DNA from: Sulfurimonas hongkongensis
GTDB taxonomy: Bacteria; Campylobacterota; Campylobacteria; Campylobacterales; Sulfurimonadaceae
Assembly: GCF_000445475.1 (NCBI RefSeq)
Contig: NZ_AUPZ01000005.1
Location: 124,001 to 188,000 of the forward strand
Length of the DNA: 64,000 nucleotides
Direction: 5' to 3'
Shown one piece after another: positions 35,440 through 44,908 of this stretch; within the stretch, counting starts at the first letter, position 1; each line of letters begins with the position of its first letter. The notes under the pieces are model-generated. The model made no database searches, was not told the origin of the DNA, and saw only the letters and a list, made by a program, of their open reading frames with translations. The translations under genes were made by a program, and so were the position numbers.

Positions 35440-35644
35440 TTGAATGTTCTGAAGAATTAGCGAACTAGATCCTGAATCAAGTTCAGGATGACGAGACAGG
35501 AATTCAGGATGACGAGACAGGAATTCAGGATGACGAGACAGGAGTTCAGGATGACGAGACAGGAGTTCAGGATGACACCTCTTCACCGTCATTCCGTGCT
35601 TGACACGGAATCTAGTTTGTATATTAATCAGAGGGTTCAATTTA
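35437..35644 (+). repeat. Dispersed repeat element, copy 2, with its own 21-bp array
   Basis: The left end (35437-35458, TAATTGAATGTTCTGAAGAA) and right end (35625-35644, TAATCAGAGGGTTCAATTTA) match copy 1 at 6171-6442, as do the two inner hairpins CCTGAA/TTCAGG and ATTCCGTG/CACGGAAT. The inner array has cores CAGGATGAC at 35484, 35505, 35526, 35547 and 35568, again at 21-base steps, but the filler is GAGACAGGAATT or GAGACAGGAGTT instead of the copy 1 filler. It begins at the stop of the CheX-like gene and ends 8 bases before the murI stop. Confidence 0.85.
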
Positions 35645-35652
35645 ACCTAAGA

Positions 35653-36396
35653 CTAAAGAGATAACCACTTAGTTGCGATAGCCCTTAGTGCATCTGGGTT
35701 TTCTGATGCAAAGAACTTTAAAGTAGGTTTTTTATACTTATAAGTAAACTCAAACTCCTCTTGTAAATACTCCACAATAGCATCCCCAGAGTGAATAATC
35801 GTACAATCATTTGAGAAGTAATTTTTTATAGACTCTGAGACAAGTGGAAAGTGAGTGCATCCAAGAATGATGGCATGAGGTTCTTGCACATCTTTGAAGT
35901 AGTGTTTTAGCGTTGCATCTAGGATCTCACCGCTATATATCTCTTCTTCGACTATTGGCACAAAAAGGCCTGTAGCTTTTGCTTGAAGATTTTTATAACC
36001 TCTCTCATTTAATCCTAGTTCATAGGCTTTTGAGTTGATGGTAGCTTTTGTGGCGATGATTAGGATGTTAGAGTCTTTTTCACTAAGTGAGTTTATAGTA
36101 GCTAAGATGCCAGCTTCAACAACGCCTATAACTGGGCAAGATGCACTCTCTCTCATCTCATCAAGTGCGTAAGCACTCACAGTATTACAAGCTACGATAA
36201 TGAGGTCAAGTTCAAAGTTTTTAAAAAACTCAACTGCTTCTATAGCGTAGCGAATGATGGTGTTTTTGTCCTTGATACCATAAGGCACGCGAGCGGTATC
36301 TCCAAAGTATATAATCTCTTCAAAAAGATTATGTTCTAGAAGTGATTTTACAACTGTTAAACCACCAATACCGCTATCAAATACACCTATTTTCAT
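35653..36396 (-). CDS. murI: Glutamate racemase
   Basis: 247 residues. Catalytic features: IGVFDSGIGGLTVVKSLL, YFGDTARVPYG, the first Cys in IIVACNTVSAYAL and the second in AIILGCTHFPLVSESI. It makes D-glutamate for peptidoglycan. It is downstream of rho on the minus strand, separated by a 174-base duplicated hairpin spacer, and faces the CheX-like gene across repeat element copy 2. Confidence 0.95.
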   Translation of the reverse strand: MKIGVFDSGIGGLTVVKSLLEHNLFEEIIYFGDTARVPYGIKDKNTIIRYAIEAVEFFKNFELDLIIVACNTVSAYALDEMRESASCPVIGVVEAGILATINSLSEKDSNILIIATKATINSKAYELGLNERGYKNLQAKATGLFVPIVEEEIYSGEILDATLKHYFKDVQEPHAIILGCTHFPLVSESIKNYFSNDCTIIHSGDAIVEYLQEEFEFTYKYKKPTLKFFASENPDALRAIATKWLSL

Positions 36397-36398
36397 TA

Positions 36399-36569
36399 TT
36401 GTCTGTCTCCTTAAAGAGGAACAAGTCCCTCTTCAATTCCTCTCACTAAAGCTACGCCTATCGGCGAGAGAGTATGTTGTCTGTCTCCTTAAAGAGGAAC
36501 AAGTCCCTCTTTAATTCCTCTCACTAAAGGCTTGCCTTTCTTTAAAAAAGCTACGCCTATCGGCTAGAG
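36399..36569 (-). repeat. Tandem duplicated hairpin spacer between rho and murI
   Basis: Two units begin with TTGTCTGTCTCCTTAAAGAG at 36399 and 36477, 78 bases apart, and both continue to a CTACGCCTATCGGC segment; the second unit carries ~14 extra bases. Each holds a 7-bp stem around an 8-base loop. Read on the plus strand this is AAAGAGG, AACAAGTC, CCTCTTT (or CCTCTTC) at 36413-36434 and 36491-36512; on the minus (gene) strand the loop is GACTTGTT, the same as in the hairpins at 4.8 and 18.1 kb. A short stem with T-run (AGCTTTTTT) just after rho on the minus strand could terminate it. Confidence 0.8.
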
Positions 36570-36570
36570 T

Positions 36571-37911
36571 CTATTTATCAGTATTCATGCTCTCTAAGAA
36601 CTCGGCGTTAGTCTCTTTTTTGCCCATCGTTGTGTAGATAAACTTTAGAGCTTCAACCTCATTGTCCTGTTTGTGTAGCATTTGACGTAGGATAAATACT
36701 TTTTGAAGAGTATCAGGGCCGATAAGAAGTTCATCTTTTCTAGTCCCAGATTTTAGTATATCAATAGCTGGGAAGATTCTTCTCTCAGCTATCTTTCTAT
36801 CTAGGACTACCTCAGAGTTTCCAGTACCTTTGAACTCCTCAAAGATAACTTCATCCATTCTACTTCCAGTATCTACAAGTGCAGTAGCGATGATAGTTAA
36901 GCTTCCACCATTTTCAATGTTTCTAGCAGCTCCAAAAAATCTCTTTGGTTTATGTAGAGCATTTGCATCAACACCACCAGAGAGAACTTTACCGCTTGAA
37001 GGTGTTACAGTGTTATAAGCACGAGCAAGACGGGTGATGGAGTCGAGTAAGATGACAACATCTTTACCTAATTCAACTCTTCTTTTTGCTTTTTCTATAA
37101 CCATCTCAGCAACTTTAACATGGTTTTTTGCCGGCATATCAAAAGTAGAGCTATAAACATCTCCCTTTACACTTCTCTCCATATCTGTAACCTCTTCAGG
37201 TCTCTCATCAACGAGTAAAACCATCAAGTCAATGTCTGGATGGTTTGCAGCTATACCGTGAGCTATCTCTTTTAAAAGCTCAGTTTTACCACTTCTTGGG
37301 GGTGCAACAATCAAGCCCCTTTGACCCTTGCCAATAGGAGCAAAAAGATCCATCATACGACCTGTTAAGCCTTTTTCTCTGTATTCTAATTTGATTTGGT
37401 CTAGTGCATAAAGAGGAGTAAGGTTTTCAAAAAGAGGTCTTTTTTTGCTCTCTTCTGGAGGCAAGCCATTTACTGCTTCTATCTTTATAAGTGCATAGTA
37501 GCGTTCTTGGTCTTTTGGAGGTCTTACTTGACCAGTTACCACATCCCCATTTCTTAAGGCGAAACGGCGGATTTGAGTATTTGATACATAAGCATCATTT
37601 ATACTCTCATTAAAACTTTTATCTATAGAGCGGATAAATCCGTATCCATCTTGCATAATCTCTAAAATCCCACTAAATAGGATAAAACCACCCTGTGCAG
37701 TCTGAGCCTTTAAGATTTCAAATATAACATCTTGTCTTTTTAACTCATTTGGATGTTCTACGTTTAGTTCAGTGGCTATTGATACAAGCTCTTCTATGCT
37801 TTTTGTGCGTAACTCTTCTACGCTTGTACCTTTGACTGGTTTGTGAGTTCTTGATTTTGGGCTAGTTCTTGTGTTGTTCTTGCGGGGTGTTTGTGAATTG
37901 TTTTCACTCAT
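36571..37911 (-). CDS. rho: Transcription termination factor Rho
   Basis: 446 residues. After a basic, Ser/Thr/Asn-rich N-terminus of ~30 residues come the Rho N-domain ([20 protein letters not shown]), the RNA-binding cold-shock fold ([14 protein letters not shown]) and the hexameric ATPase: Walker [17 protein letters not shown], Walker [18 protein letters not shown]-loop [14 protein letters not shown]. It terminates transcription by translocating on RNA. It is followed by murI on the same strand. Confidence 0.96.
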   Translation of the reverse strand: MSENNSQTPRKNNTRTSPKSRTHKPVKGTSVEELRTKSIEELVSIATELNVEHPNELKRQDVIFEILKAQTAQGGFILFSGILEIMQDGYGFIRSIDKSFNESINDAYVSNTQIRRFALRNGDVVTGQVRPPKDQERYYALIKIEAVNGLPPEESKKRPLFENLTPLYALDQIKLEYREKGLTGRMMDLFAPIGKGQRGLIVAPPRSGKTELLKEIAHGIAANHPDIDLMVLLVDERPEEVTDMERSVKGDVYSSTFDMPAKNHVKVAEMVIEKAKRRVELGKDVVILLDSITRLARAYNTVTPSSGKVLSGGVDANALHKPKRFFGAARNIENGGSLTIIATALVDTGSRMDEVIFEEFKGTGNSEVVLDRKIAERRIFPAIDILKSGTRKDELLIGPDTLQKVFILRQMLHKQDNEVEALKFIYTTMGKKETNAEFLESMNTDK

Positions 37912-38021
37912 AAAGTATTTACCTTAGTTTAGTTTTGGATATGTTTTGCAGGGGATTATTTTAAGTTTAATGGCGAGATTTTACAATAATAAACCCTCTA
38001 AAGTCAAGTAAGCAGGCTATT

Positions 38022-38516
38022 TTACTCTTTAATACCATCAAAAGTTTTAAATAAAAGCCTAGAGAGCGACTCTCTATCTTTGGCATCTACATGCCCAAAC
38101 ATCTCTTCTTCAAGCTCTATAACATCGCTAAGAGACTTCTCAACTATCTCTTTTCCACTCTTTGTTAGACGAACAAGTTTACTTCTCTTGTCTTCTTTGT
38201 TATCTAGTCTTTTTATAAAGCCTTTTGCCTCTAATTTTTTTAAAACTTTTGTCATCCCACCAGAGGAGAAAAAAAGTCTCTCATAGAGCTTTGTAGGGCT
38301 TAGTGTGTGCTTCTCATCTACACATGAGTGAAGCGAGGAGAGGACATCAAGTTCACTAGTTGAGATGGAGTATTTTTTTTCTAAAAGGATAGTGATGCGA
38401 GCTAAAATCTTCTCCGATATAAGGATGAGAGGTAGTGTTACATAGCCTATGTCGCTACCTTTAGAGATTTTTTTGTCTTTACTGCTTAAGTGTAAGATTA
38501 ACTCATTTGAATTCAT
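38022..38516 (-). CDS. MarR-family transcriptional regulator
   Basis: 164 residues. The winged helix-turn-helix core is STSELDVLSSLHSC, LSPTKLYERLFFSSGGMTKVLKKLEAKGFIKRLDNKEDKRSKLVRLTKSG, with the DKRSKLVRLT beta-wing typical of MarR. N- and C-terminal helices form the dimer interface. It begins ~36 bases after the hydrogenase protease gene on the same strand, so it may be the last gene of the hydrogenase operon or a separate unit. Its ligand and targets are unknown. Confidence 0.9.
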   Translation of the reverse strand: MNSNELILHLSSKDKKISKGSDIGYVTLPLILISEKILARITILLEKKYSISTSELDVLSSLHSCVDEKHTLSPTKLYERLFFSSGGMTKVLKKLEAKGFIKRLDNKEDKRSKLVRLTKSGKEIVEKSLSDVIELEEEMFGHVDAKDRESLSRLLFKTFDGIKE

Positions 38517-38555
38517 AAGACGAATTATACTCTTATAATGCTTTTAAGTAAATGT

Positions 38556-38993
38556 CTATCCAAATATTGCTTTATCTACTTTTGGGGCTAGTTTCTCTGC
38601 AACCGAATCTACACACTCATTATATCTTTTTATATCTTCAATTTCATCAAAATTTTTACTCATCATTGAGTATATAAAAAACTTTGGTTCATTTGCATAT
38701 AAACTCTTTAACATGTGGATTATAGTTTTTGGCGAGATATGGTGGCTAAGATTGGAAGTGTTTTGCTCAGTCAAAGAGCAGGCTAGGGCGTAATGATTTT
38801 TTTCATTATAACAAGCATCTATAAAGATTATCTCATCAGCTTCTAAAAGCTCTAAAACAATCTCTGGGGTGAGTTGATGCATGGAGATCAACTTTGTGTT
38901 TTTTAAACATAACTTTTGGAGTTTTTTTATAGTATCGACTCCAAAAGCATCTTCGCCTCTTAACTCATTTCCATAACCGATGATTACTCTCAT
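38556..38993 (-). CDS. hoxW: NiFe hydrogenase maturation endopeptidase (HoxW/HycI type)
   Basis: 145 residues. The nickel-sensing protease fold starts VIIGYGNELRGEDAFGVDTI, with the conserved Glu and Asp, then DEIIFIDACYNEKN and SHHISPKTIIHML, where the second metal ligands (Asp, His) lie. It removes the C-terminal tail of the large subunit after nickel insertion. It overlaps the hoxH stop by one base. HoxH has a 25-residue tail after its final His, a fitting substrate. Confidence 0.88.
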   Translation of the reverse strand: MRVIIGYGNELRGEDAFGVDTIKKLQKLCLKNTKLISMHQLTPEIVLELLEADEIIFIDACYNEKNHYALACSLTEQNTSNLSHHISPKTIIHMLKSLYANEPKFFIYSMMSKNFDEIEDIKRYNECVDSVAEKLAPKVDKAIFG

Positions 38994-40423
38994 CAGCTTC
39001 TCTCAATCACCCTGATTATTTTTTTGTTATGATCTCTTATTTCTATTTTTGAAGAGACAATTCCTAAAGCATGAGTGGAGCAACTAAGACAAGGGTCAAA
39101 ACATCTAATCACCGCCTCAACTCTGTTTAGTGCGCCATCAGTTATATTTTTTGTATCTACAAATTTTTGAGCTACTTGTTTTACTCCTGCATTCATAGCT
39201 AAGTTGTTGTTCCCAGTGGCAATAATAAGATTTACTGCCGTGATAATGCCATCTTTTGTTACATGATACTCATGAAAAAGAGTTCCTCTTGGAGCTTCTG
39301 AGCACCCTACACCTTTGTCATAACTGACCGTTGAAGTTGATCTTACATTAGCACTCATCGTCTCATCACTCTTTAAAAGCTCTTCTATCTTCTCAAGAGC
39401 ATAAACCATCTCTATAAGTCTTGCATAGTGGTAGTAAAATGTGTTTAGTACAGGTTTACCAGCACCTAGAGCTTTAAACTTTTTAAGCTCCTTATCAGCC
39501 AAAGGAGTTCCACATGTTTTTGCGATGTTTAGCCTTGCTAATGCTCCTACTCTATACATTCCTTGCGGATATCCTAAAGGTTTGTAGTAGGGTGATTTTA
39601 GGTAGCTATCTTCTTCAACTGTTTCACCTATAAACTCTTTATAATCCCTTGGTTCAATCCTATCTTTTAAGATATTTCCTTCGCTATCCATAAAGCATAG
39701 CTTTCCATCATAGTGTTCAAGTGTGCCCTCTTTGTTTGTTAGCGCCATAAAAAGTGATGGAAATGCACCTAAGTAGTCTATCTCTTCTTGAAATTTATGC
39801 AGATTATCTCTAAAAAATTCTAAAGCACTCTGTGCTATTTTTAGCATTGCGGGAATCTGCTCTAAAATTGCCTCTTTTGTGGACTCATCTATCTTGTGTG
39901 CTGCGCCACCGGGGATTATTCCTGTAGGATGAATCCTTTTGCCTGCTAAATCTTCTATGATTTTTTGTCCAAATGCTCTTAGGTTTATACCATCTCTTGC
40001 CATCTCGGGATGTGTCTGCATCATCTTAAAGATATTTCTATCCTCTTTTGGAGCATCAAAGCCGTAGATAAAATCAGGACTTGAGAGATGGTAAAAGTTT
40101 AGCGTGTGAGATTGAAGCAACTGTGCAAGGTTTACAATTTTTCTTATATTTGTGCCTGCTTTTGGAGGAGTGACACCTAGTATTTCATCTATGGCTTTTG
40201 TAGCTGAGATTACATGGCTTACTGGACAGATTCCGCATGTTCTTGCTGTTAGAGCTGGCATCTCTGTGTACATTCTGCCCTCGCAAAATTTCTCAAAACC
40301 ACGATACTGCGTTACATGTATCTTTGCATCTTTAACTTTATCGCTCTTATCTATATCTATAGTTATCTTTGCATGTCCCTCAATTCGTGTTACTGGGTCT
40401 ATGACTATTGTTCTGTTTTGCAT
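38993..40423 (-). CDS. hoxH: NAD-linked NiFe hydrogenase large subunit
   Basis: 476 residues. The active-site ligands are complete: RTCGICPVSH (C63, C66, H70) and DPCLSCSTH (C445, C448, H451), which bind Ni-Fe. The 25 residues after H451 are the tail removed by the protease encoded next. Other group 3 features include VTRIEGHAKITID and GAAHKIDESTKE-like segments. It splits or forms H2 and passes electrons through HoxY to the diaphorase subunits. The context hoxE-F-U-Y-H-W supports a bidirectional, NAD-reducing (group 3d-like) enzyme; F420 or NADP use (3a, 3b) is less likely. Confidence 0.92.
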   Translation of the reverse strand: MQNRTIVIDPVTRIEGHAKITIDIDKSDKVKDAKIHVTQYRGFEKFCEGRMYTEMPALTARTCGICPVSHVISATKAIDEILGVTPPKAGTNIRKIVNLAQLLQSHTLNFYHLSSPDFIYGFDAPKEDRNIFKMMQTHPEMARDGINLRAFGQKIIEDLAGKRIHPTGIIPGGAAHKIDESTKEAILEQIPAMLKIAQSALEFFRDNLHKFQEEIDYLGAFPSLFMALTNKEGTLEHYDGKLCFMDSEGNILKDRIEPRDYKEFIGETVEEDSYLKSPYYKPLGYPQGMYRVGALARLNIAKTCGTPLADKELKKFKALGAGKPVLNTFYYHYARLIEMVYALEKIEELLKSDETMSANVRSTSTVSYDKGVGCSEAPRGTLFHEYHVTKDGIITAVNLIIATGNNNLAMNAGVKQVAQKFVDTKNITDGALNRVEAVIRCFDPCLSCSTHALGIVSSKIEIRDHNKKIIRVIERS

Positions 40424-40425
40424 AA

Positions 40426-40959
40426 TTATTTTCCAAATCTTGTTAGTTCATGTATTTTTATCTCTGTGCCCTCAATGAGTGATTTTAGCATCTCATAAAT
40501 TGCATCTGCTGGAGTAGGGCAACCCGGCAAAAAGTAGTCCACTTTTACAGCCTCATGTAGAGGTATAACACTCTCAAGCAGTGTTGGCACTACTTTAGAT
40601 GGATACTTTTGGTTCAAATCAGCAAGCTCAAAATAGCCTCTTTGCAAAACTGCCTCACTACCGTAGAGATTTTTCATAGCAGATACATTTCCCGTAATCG
40701 CACAATCCCCCAGGGCTAATATCAGCTTAGAGTTTTCTCTTATTTTTTTTATAATCCTTAGGTCATGGTCGGTACTTAATGCTCCTTCGACTATAGTTAA
40801 GTCAACACTCTCTGGAAACTCTTTCATATCAACATAGGGGCTATAGACAACATCTACATACTCGGCTATCTCAATGAGTCTCTCATCCATATCTAAAAAT
40901 GACATATGACAGCCAGAACAGCCATCAAGCCAGATAGTTCCTAGGCGTATTTTTTTCAT
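40426..40959 (-). CDS. hoxY: NAD-linked NiFe hydrogenase small subunit
   Basis: 177 residues, the short form with one [4Fe-4S] cluster. Cys ligands: DGCSGCHMSFLD (C14, C17), LALGDCAITGN and FLPGCPTPADAIYEML. There is no twin-arginine signal or C-terminal membrane anchor, so the enzyme is cytoplasmic. It carries electrons from the HoxH active site to HoxU/HoxF. It overlaps hoxU by 4 bases and lies 2 bases before hoxH. Confidence 0.92.
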   Translation of the reverse strand: MKKIRLGTIWLDGCSGCHMSFLDMDERLIEIAEYVDVVYSPYVDMKEFPESVDLTIVEGALSTDHDLRIIKKIRENSKLILALGDCAITGNVSAMKNLYGSEAVLQRGYFELADLNQKYPSKVVPTLLESVIPLHEAVKVDYFLPGCPTPADAIYEMLKSLIEGTEIKIHELTRFGK

Positions 40960-41675
40960 CTTTGACCCCTGTTTTTAACAAGTTCTGTAATAATCTCTCG
41001 TTTTTTTACAACCTCTTCTTCGCTTATATCTTTTTCATAAAGTGCTCCCGTTGGGCAGACATAGACACATTTTCCACAGCTTGTACAGCTTGTTGAATCT
41101 GCCCAAGGCTCATCCATATCGTGGATTATTCTTGTGTTTAGTCCTCTGCCAAAGAGATCAAGTGCATGAGCTCCCTCTATCTCATCACAAACTCTTATAC
41201 ATCTCGTACATAAGATACATCTGTTTGGGTCATTTACAAAGTTTTTATGTGAAGCATCTACCTCAAATCTCTGATTTAGATAAGGGGTGAAACTGTGTCC
41301 AAGTTCAAGTTCTACGGATTTGCTTTGAAGCTGGCAATCTCCATTAACCACGCAAGTGCTGCATGTATGAGAACGCTCTGAGAACATCATAGAGAGTATC
41401 ATCTCTCTTGCGGCTTTTATCCTAGGTGAAGAGGTAGTTACTTCCATCCCCTCTTTTATCTTTGCAGTACATGAGGGTATGGGTTCATGTCTTCCTTCTA
41501 TCTCAACTATGCACATTCTGCATGAGCCAACATTGCTAAGACCCCGTAGATGACACATAGTTGGAATCTCAATATCGTTGTCATGAGCAACTTCAAGTAT
41601 AGTTTGGTTTGATTGCCCCGTGACGCAGACACCATCTATCTTGAAATTTTTGACTCTTACTTTTTCTTTAATCAT
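40956..41675 (-). CDS. hoxU: Hydrogenase diaphorase iron-sulfur subunit
   Basis: 239 residues, like the N-terminal part of NuoG. A [2Fe-2S] domain ([19 protein letters not shown] and an upstream Cys) precedes the HxxxCxxC cluster region ([15 protein letters not shown]). Two [4Fe-4S] ferredoxin motifs follow ([13 protein letters not shown] and [16 protein letters not shown]). It wires HoxF to HoxY. It overlaps hoxF by 8 bases and hoxY by 4, so it is co-translated. The gene end lacks the molybdopterin-like domain of full NuoG, as expected for HoxU. Confidence 0.92.
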   Translation of the reverse strand: MIKEKVRVKNFKIDGVCVTGQSNQTILEVAHDNDIEIPTMCHLRGLSNVGSCRMCIVEIEGRHEPIPSCTAKIKEGMEVTTSSPRIKAAREMILSMMFSERSHTCSTCVVNGDCQLQSKSVELELGHSFTPYLNQRFEVDASHKNFVNDPNRCILCTRCIRVCDEIEGAHALDLFGRGLNTRIIHDMDEPWADSTSCTSCGKCVYVCPTGALYEKDISEEEVVKKREIITELVKNRGQR

Positions 41676-43026
41676 CTTTTATTCCTGCTAGATATTCATC
41701 TTCAAAGTATCTTATGGTACTTAAAACTGGATTTGGAGCAGTTTGTCCAAGTCCGCAAAGACTTGTACTCTTTACTACCAAACACATCTCTTTTAAAAGG
41801 ACAAAATCATGCATTGTCGCCTCTTTTGCTATAAACTTGTCAAGTAGTTGTGTAAGCTGTGTTGTCCCTACACGACAAGGTGTGCACTTACCACATGATT
41901 CGCTTGCACAAAAGTCCATAAAAAATCGTGCAATTTCTACCATATTAGAGCTATCATCCATCACTATAAGTCCACCGCTTCCCATCATAGAGTCCACTTC
42001 TTTAAGTGACTCATAATCAACTCTTAAATCTAAGAGTTCTTCGGGGATACATCCTCCACTAGGACCGCCTGATTGGATAGCTTTAAATTTTCTACCATTT
42101 TCAACTCCGCCACCAATATCATAAACAAGTTCTCTTAATGTCGTCCCCATAGGAACTTCAACAAGTCCAGTATTTTTTATAAGCCCAGAGAGTGCAAAGA
42201 CCTTTGTTCCGCTTGAGTTTTTTGTGCCTATGGTCTTAAACCACGCGCCACCATTTTTAATGATAGGAGCTATATTTGCAAAGGTTTCAACATTGTTTAA
42301 AAGAGTAGGACTTCCCCACAAACCGTGATCACTTAGATGTGGTGGTTTTTGTCTAGGATGTCCACGCCCACCCTCTATGGAGGCTATAAGAGCAGTTCCT
42401 TCTCCGCATACATAGGCACCTGCACCAAGTCTTATCTCTATGTTAAAACCAAATCCGCTTTGAGCGATATTTGCCCCTAAAATACCAAGTCTAGTAGCCT
42501 GTTTTATAGCCCTAGTTAATCTTTTTACAGCTATGGGATATTCTGCTCTAATATATATATAACCTTTGTTTGCACCACACGCAAAGCCAGCTATTGCCAT
42601 TCCCTCTAAGACTTTGTGAGGGTCACTCTCCATAACAGCTCTATCCATAAAAGCACCCGGGTCTCCCTCATCGCCGTTGCAGATGATGTACTTTTGCTCG
42701 CTTTGAACTTTTGAGACGCTCTCCCATTTTAAACCAGTTGGATAACCTCCACCACCACGACCGCGAAGTCCGCTTATCTTTATCTCCTCTATAACATCTT
42801 TTGGGCTCATCTCATCTAAGACTTTAAAGAGCGACATATAGCCACCATGTGTTATATAATCTTCTATATCTTCAGGGTCTATTATCCCCTCGTTCTCAAG
42901 AACGATTCTTGTTTGTTTTGTGTAAAAATCACAACTCATATCGATAGTTGGCTCTTTTGGGTTGTTTTCATTATGACTCTTTTTCATTTGGGCTAATTCT
43001 TGAAGCTCTTCTATAGAGGTAATCAT
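41668..43026 (-). CDS. hoxF: Hydrogenase diaphorase flavin subunit (NuoF-like)
   Basis: 452 residues. NADH site [20 protein letters not shown] site region ([33 protein letters not shown]) and the N3-type [4Fe-4S] ligands [12 protein letters not shown] with a later Cys in [15 protein letters not shown]. It transfers electrons between the hydrogenase and NAD. It has no fused HoxE/thioredoxin domain at the N-terminus; that function is in the separate hoxE gene, which it overlaps by 4 bases. Confidence 0.93.
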   Translation of the reverse strand: MITSIEELQELAQMKKSHNENNPKEPTIDMSCDFYTKQTRIVLENEGIIDPEDIEDYITHGGYMSLFKVLDEMSPKDVIEEIKISGLRGRGGGGYPTGLKWESVSKVQSEQKYIICNGDEGDPGAFMDRAVMESDPHKVLEGMAIAGFACGANKGYIYIRAEYPIAVKRLTRAIKQATRLGILGANIAQSGFGFNIEIRLGAGAYVCGEGTALIASIEGGRGHPRQKPPHLSDHGLWGSPTLLNNVETFANIAPIIKNGGAWFKTIGTKNSSGTKVFALSGLIKNTGLVEVPMGTTLRELVYDIGGGVENGRKFKAIQSGGPSGGCIPEELLDLRVDYESLKEVDSMMGSGGLIVMDDSSNMVEIARFFMDFCASESCGKCTPCRVGTTQLTQLLDKFIAKEATMHDFVLLKEMCLVVKSTSLCGLGQTAPNPVLSTIRYFEDEYLAGIKDD

Positions 43027-43496
43027 TTTATACTCTCCTCAATATCGCAAAGAGGATTTTCAAGCGAAACATTTGCTTTTATCTGCTCATCAAAAACTAT
43101 GACAGGGGCAACCGAACATGTGCCAACACATCTAGCTGTTAAAAGGGATAAAGCCTCATCTGAAGTTGTACCTCCTGCCTTTATGCCGTATCTCTGCTCG
43201 ATTTTTTGAAGGATTTTCTCAGAGCCTTTTATATGACATGCAGTTCCTGTGCAGACAACAATGTTGTGTCTGCCTTTTGGTTTTAGCTTAAAGTTATTGT
43301 AAAATGTGGCGACTCCGTAAACTTTGGAGTAGGGCAGTTGTAGTCGTTTTGCAATGAATTTAAGGGTATCAATTCCCAAGTAGCCAAAAATTCCCTGAGC
43401 ACTATTGAGAACTTCTAAAAGAGAACTCTTCTCATATCCGAGTTTTTTTATAGCTTTTTCAAGCGCTTTGTATCTATCGTCAGTAGCTGTTGACAT
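43023..43496 (-). CDS. hoxE: Hydrogenase [2Fe-2S] subunit (NuoE-like)
   Basis: 157 residues. Thioredoxin-like NuoE fold with four Cys ligands: CTGTAC (C82, C87) and CVGTC (C123, C127). The N-terminal helical part ([22 protein letters not shown]) is typical. It is the first gene of the operon hoxE-F-U-Y-H-W, read on the minus strand, with coupled starts throughout. A minus-strand TACAAT ~40 bases upstream could be its -10. Presence of HoxE matches the HoxEFUYH form known from cyanobacteria. Confidence 0.92.
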   Translation of the reverse strand: MSTATDDRYKALEKAIKKLGYEKSSLLEVLNSAQGIFGYLGIDTLKFIAKRLQLPYSKVYGVATFYNNFKLKPKGRHNIVVCTGTACHIKGSEKILQKIEQRYGIKAGGTTSDEALSLLTARCVGTCSVAPVIVFDEQIKANVSLENPLCDIEESIK

Positions 43497-43646
43497 TCTA
43501 GACTCCGATTTAAAAGAGATTTTCTATATTGTAAGTCATAATTGATTAAAATAGTATAATCTTTTAAATAAAAGCAGAGATAATTTACCTTCTATCTCTA
43601 ATAGGCAGATAATTAGTATAGTACTGAAAATGGTATAATTGTTGGA

Positions 43647-44657
43647 TTAGTTATGAAGCATCTTGATAAAAGTATTGACAATTTCCATATCTAAATGTTT
43701 ATACATATGCGTCTTCATCAAGTAGATGGCATCATAAGAGTTTAGGGCACTCTTATAGGAACGTCGCGTTGTTAGTGCGTCAAATATATCGCATATTCCT
43801 ATAATACGTGCAAAAAGTGTTATCTCTTTACCTTTGAGTCCATCAGGATAACCCATACCGTTAAGTTTTTCATGATGGTGACGTATACCATCTAATATAT
43901 TTTTATCTGTGATGCCTATCTTGAGTGCGGTTTCATAACCAAGAGTGGGATGCCTTTTCATTTTGTCAAACTCAAAATGACTAAGTAGACCTGTTTTGTT
44001 TACTATTTTGCGGTCTATACTACTTTTGCCAAGGTCATGAAGCAGTGCAGAGCATCCTAGTGCGTTAAGTGTTGTTTGGCTAAGTCCAAGTTCTGAACCA
44101 AGACACAGAGAATATATACTGACATTAAGTGAGTGTGTGTGAGTGTAGTAATCATACTCGATTATTTTCATAAATGATTTTATGGCCTTATCATCATAGA
44201 TAATACTTTGTAAAATCGGCTTAACTATATTCTTTGAACGCTGTACATTCTCTAGGGCGTTTGGGTCTTCATAGAGTGAGTTTGTAAGTTCTGAGGTGGA
44301 GGTGTAGATTATATCTCTTTTGTCTTCTATGGAGAGCAGTTCACTCTCAATCGTATCTTGGAGCTTTTTTTCTATAAAATGTTCATACTCACCCTTTTGT
44401 TCTTTGTTAACATAGAGTCTCTCAACTTCCATCAGACTATTTTTATGTTTTTTATCAATTACGGTATTGCTTTGCAAATATAGCGACATATGTGTTACAT
44501 AGTCATTAATGTAGAGATGGAATTTTAGGCTGTCTCCGACATTAATAAGGCGTTTATCAAACATCATATAAGAGGAGAGTGTGTTGCTCTTAGCATTAGT
44601 ATAGTTTGATTTTATATCAGTCTGGAGTATTTTTTTATATTTCATATATTTTGCCAA
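43647..44657 (-). CDS. HD-GYP domain protein
   Basis: 336 residues from TTG 44657; ATG 44645, four codons in, is an equally good start. The N-terminal ~140 residues hold a PilZ-like or DUF3391-type strand region ([28 protein letters not shown]). The C-terminal HD-GYP domain has [20 protein letters not shown], the HD pair in [48 protein letters not shown] (the GYP) and [17 protein letters not shown]. Such domains hydrolyse cyclic-di-GMP; all metal ligands appear present. It may oppose the diguanylate cyclase at 21.5 kb. Repeat element copy 3 lies upstream. Confidence 0.9.
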   Translation of the reverse strand: MAKYMKYKKILQTDIKSNYTNAKSNTLSSYMMFDKRLINVGDSLKFHLYINDYVTHMSLYLQSNTVIDKKHKNSLMEVERLYVNKEQKGEYEHFIEKKLQDTIESELLSIEDKRDIIYTSTSELTNSLYEDPNALENVQRSKNIVKPILQSIIYDDKAIKSFMKIIEYDYYTHTHSLNVSIYSLCLGSELGLSQTTLNALGCSALLHDLGKSSIDRKIVNKTGLLSHFEFDKMKRHPTLGYETALKIGITDKNILDGIRHHHEKLNGMGYPDGLKGKEITLFARIIGICDIFDALTTRRSYKSALNSYDAIYLMKTHMYKHLDMEIVNTFIKMLHN

Positions 44658-44665
44658 TTTATATT

Positions 44666-44730
44666 AATTGAACTATCTGATTAATTTATAAACTAGATTC
44701 CGTATCAAGCATAAAATGACGGAACACGCG
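44666..44730 (-). repeat. Half copy (one arm) of the dispersed repeat element, copy 3
   Basis: This segment matches the reverse complement of the right arm of copy 1 (6376-6440): AATTGAACTATCTGATTAAT, then TTATAAACTAGATTCCGT, ATCAAGCATAAAATGACGG and AACACGCG. The match ends about where the 21-bp array would begin, so one whole arm is present without array or left arm. Substitutions break the ATTCCGTG/CACGGAAT stem, a sign of age. It lies in the divergent spacer between the HD-GYP gene and the efflux operon. Confidence 0.8.
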
Positions 44731-44908
44731 TTACAACTACCTTTAAGTAAATTTCTCAAATAATGGTGTTTTTATGTAGCTTTTAAATTATATCGATTAT
44801 GTTATGAAGATTATATTAAAAGCTATAATGGTGAAACTATAAAACAAAGATAATTTAAGAGAGTATGTGATATCTTTCGAGCAAGATAAATATAAGGAAA
44901 AGTAACAT

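Noticed and set aside
35401-35640. Minus-strand open frame with RHPELLS repeats
   Set aside because: Same cause as the frame in copy 1; it overlaps the end of the CheX-like gene and the whole repeat element.
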